Notes under the pieces: generated by a model | The model's database searches: none | Seen by the model: the letters and a program-made list of their open reading frames with translations, nothing else | What the model was told of the DNA's origin: nothing | Origin: Bizionia paragorgiae | GTDB taxonomy: Bacteria; Bacteroidota; Bacteroidia; Flavobacteriales; Flavobacteriaceae | Direction: 5' to 3' | Length of the DNA stretch: 64,000 bases | Assembly: GCF_900107625.1 (NCBI RefSeq) | Contig: NZ_FNQK01000008.1 | Span: 1-64,000, forward strand | Shown: piece after piece, positions 62,396 to 64,000 of the stretch | Position numbering within the stretch: position 1 is the stretch's first letter | Layout: each line of letters begins with the position of its first letter | Translations under genes and position numbers: made by a program

Positions 62396-62848
62396 TTATT
62401 TTAATTGCCTTAAGCCTTCATACACCACAATGCTTACCGCATTTGCTATATTTAAACTGCGAATATGTTCGCTGTGCAGCGGTATTTTATAGAGCGCTGT
62501 TTGATGAGCTGAGGTAATAGATTCGGGTAGTCCTGAAGATTCTTTTCCGAAAACTAAAAACAAATCATCTTCGAAAGGGATATCCCAATGGGATTGTGTA
62601 CCATGACTAGAAAGAAAGACCATATTGGCCTCTTTGTTTTTCTCGAAAAATTCCTCTTTACTGTCGTAAATAGTAATGTCTATATGTTTCCAATAGTCTA
62701 AGCCAGCACGCTTAAGTCGGGCGTCACTAATTTCAAAACCAAATGGTTTAACGAGATGTAAGCGAGATCCTGAGCCTAAAGATAAACGGCCTATGTTTCC
62801 TGTGTTATTTGGTATTTCAGGTTCTATTAAAACAATATTTAGTGGCAT
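62396..62848 (-). CDS. trmL: tRNA (cytidine(34)-2'-O)-methyltransferase
   Basis: 150-residue SPOUT methyltransferase that methylates the wobble ribose of tRNA-Leu. IPNNTGNIGRLSLGSGSRLHLVKP (about 12-35), LVFGKESSGLP (about 100) and SLNIANAVSIVVYEGLRQ (about 129, the knot with SAM site) are the family marks. It follows the epimerase-like gene by 17 bases on the minus strand. Confidence 0.95.
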   Translation of the reverse strand: MPLNIVLIEPEIPNNTGNIGRLSLGSGSRLHLVKPFGFEISDARLKRAGLDYWKHIDITIYDSKEEFFEKNKEANMVFLSSHGTQSHWDIPFEDDLFLVFGKESSGLPESITSAHQTALYKIPLHSEHIRSLNIANAVSIVVYEGLRQLK

Positions 62849-62865
62849 TTTTACTAGGTTTATTA

Positions 62866-63630
62866 TTAGATTGTGGTTAAATCGTTATGTATAAAAGTGT
62901 AATTTAGGGTATGTACTAACTTGTCATTAGAGACTATTTTAAAACGGTCTTTAGAAGTCGCCTCAAATTCGGGTAGGGGCTTACCATATTTTGTTGCCAG
63001 TCCAGTATAAAAGTCCTTTCGCTTGGGGTGAGAACTACAACAGGCGTTAAATACAGTGTTACCTAAGTTTTTACTTATTATTTTTTCGATAATAGCGATG
63101 CAGTCATCCCGGTGAATAAGGTTGATATAGCCTTCAGGATTAGACATGGTCTTTGTGCTAGATATAAAGTTTACGGGGTTGCGGTTGTAGCCATACAAAC
63201 CCGCAAACCGAATAAGTGTAGTGTCAAAGTTTTTTGCCTTTAAAAAGAGCTGTTCAATTTGTGCTAAATCACTGCTGTTGGTTGGTGTCTCTTCAGTGAC
63301 TATAGTGTTTTTGTTCTCATAGACTGAAGTAGAACTTATAAAGATAACCTGTTTTATCCAAGACTTTTCTATGGATGCTATCAATCGCTTAAAATCAGAG
63401 CTGTTCTTATGGGCAATTGGTAGCACTAAAATGTCAGCTTTTAAAAACTCAGAGCGAACAAGCGATTCGTCTTGTATATCAATGATATAGTGAATGATGT
63501 TATGGTGTTCAAATGTGCTCCTGTTTTCATGTGTTCTATTAGAGGCTTTAACGACATAGTTGTCACTTAATTTTAAAGCTAGAGGTTTGCCCAACCAACC
63601 ACAACCTAAAACACTTATAGTTTTAGTCAT
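62866..63630 (-). CDS. NAD(P)-binding epimerase/dehydratase-like protein
   Basis: 254-residue extended-SDR protein. The nucleotide-binding loop is SVLGCGWLGKPLA (about 6-18). FISSTSVYENKN (about 96) carries a Ser and Tyr at the usual places, but the YxxxK pair is not well kept, so catalysis is uncertain. LIRFAGLYGYNRNP (about 140) is the usual epimerase turn. It precedes trmL; no sugar pathway is near. Function not defined. Confidence 0.82.
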   Translation of the reverse strand: MTKTISVLGCGWLGKPLALKLSDNYVVKASNRTHENRSTFEHHNIIHYIIDIQDESLVRSEFLKADILVLPIAHKNSSDFKRLIASIEKSWIKQVIFISSTSVYENKNTIVTEETPTNSSDLAQIEQLFLKAKNFDTTLIRFAGLYGYNRNPVNFISSTKTMSNPEGYINLIHRDDCIAIIEKIISKNLGNTVFNACCSSHPKRKDFYTGLATKYGKPLPEFEATSKDRFKIVSNDKLVHTLNYTFIHNDLTTI

Positions 63631-63644
63631 AAGTATAAATGAAA

Positions 63645-63682
63645 AAAAACAGCACTAAATAAGTTTAGTGCTGTTGTGTTTT
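63645..63682 (-). terminator. nhaA terminator
   Basis: AACAGCACTAAA (63649-63659 region) pairs with TTTAGTGCTGTT around TAAG, and the minus-strand exit is a T-run. It separates nhaA from the epimerase-like gene. Confidence 0.85.
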
Positions 63683-63689
63683 TAAAGTG

Positions 63690-64000
63690 TTATTTAGTTT
63701 CCGAGGCTACCTTGTCTATTGGTTTTTTTCCGCTCAGTCTTAGAATAAGATACCCCGAAACCCCTGCTAATAGAGAACCAAGTATAATACCTACTTTAAC
63801 TGAGTTGATGTTTGTAAGATCATTACTAAAAGCAAGGTTTCCTATAAATATAGACATCGTAAATCCTACACCAGCGATACAGGCAATACCTAGAATATGA
63901 ATGAATCTAACACCCTCTGGTAGACGTGTAATTTTAAGTTTGTAGCCTAGGTAAGAGAATAGTGCAACACCAATAAACTTTCCGATAAATAAACTTATTG
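63690..64000 (-). CDS. nhaA: Na+/H+ antiporter NhaA, C-terminal part
   Basis: The window ends inside the gene. The last 102 residues read FIGKFIGVALFSYLGYKLKI, then TRLPEGVRFIHILGIACIAG and VGFTMSIFIGNLAF, ending in KPIDKVASETK. This is the NhaA C-terminus (helices X-XII with LPEGV and GFTMSLFI-type motifs). It is the second Na+/H+ antiporter type in the window and lies downstream of its own unseen promoter. Confidence 0.9.
   Translation of the reverse strand, partial: ISLFIGKFIGVALFSYLGYKLKITRLPEGVRFIHILGIACIAGVGFTMSIFIGNLAFSNDLTNINSVKVGIILGSLLAGVSGYLILRLSGKKPIDKVASETK

Noticed and set aside
63676-63900. Plus-strand 74-codon frame at the right edge.
   Set aside because: It is antisense to the NhaA C-terminus, which has clear family motifs on the minus strand.
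1-64000. CRISPR arrays, prophage, insertion sequences or integrases.
   Set aside because: No direct repeat-spacer pattern, transposase or phage gene was seen; the window is almost all core genes.

Overview
The window reads as the chromosome of a marine member of the Flavobacteriaceae (phylum Bacteroidota); the genus cannot be fixed from the sequence alone. The evidence is low GC, several promoters of the Bacteroidota type (TTTG, about 19 bases, TAnnTTTG), a gliding-motility and type IX secretion cluster (gldJ, porU, porV), a PafA-type phosphatase, a thin-ribosomal-protein THX gene, and two different sodium/proton antiporters (NhaD and the end of NhaA). Nearly all genes are core or housekeeping genes. 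I saw no insertion sequence, prophage, CRISPR array or integrase.

Layout. Positions 1-310 hold the tail of an rRNA operon: the last about 43 bases of 23S, a spacer, 5S and a terminator. Next come a PIF1-like helicase, an acyl-CoA dehydrogenase, anmK, a Glu-family dehydrogenase, nhaD, an exbB-exbD-tonB energy-transduction set and folC (463-11449). Twin tRNA-Val genes follow, each with its own promoter and terminator. After two poorly characterised genes, murF and gldJ (minus) face porU and porV (plus). The stretch 22.4-34.5 kb carries cdd, pdhA-pdhC, an M28 peptidase, an SDR enzyme, a redoxin, ctlX, argS, a SprT-like gene, manC and a DUF389 membrane protein. A minus-strand MlaEF transporter pair and a plus-strand PafA phosphatase follow.

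From 37.8 to 43.0 kb the minus strand reads rsfS-ftsH, then after a hairpin LUD-cdsA-psd-ACBP-SdpI. This is a membrane and phospholipid block that includes a small acyl-CoA-binding protein. Then come birA, an SRPBCC gene, pyrE, a Nudix gene, a membrane protein, an M14 peptidase, a SulP transporter, coaD, ddl, a PASTA protein, rluD, a DUF1275 protein, yaaA, the 43-residue THX gene, a TPR protein coupled to a UDG-like protein, and an rhlE helicase operon with two small downstream genes.

The best candidate for an under-described system is the minus-strand operon at 58851-62205. It encodes an ATP-grasp ligase with a RimK-associated N-terminal domain, a glutamate-cysteine-ligase-like (GCS2) protein and an N-formylglutamate-amidohydrolase-like protein. 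All three are joined by stop/start overlaps of 1 and 4 bases, which suggests one pathway that makes and trims an amide- or peptide-linked small molecule or protein tag. The rest of the window closes with trmL, an NAD-binding epimerase-like gene and the truncated nhaA. A second notable signal is a nested inverted repeat directly abutting the rhlE start codon, with a competing upstream pairing, which could be an RNA switch or thermosensor.
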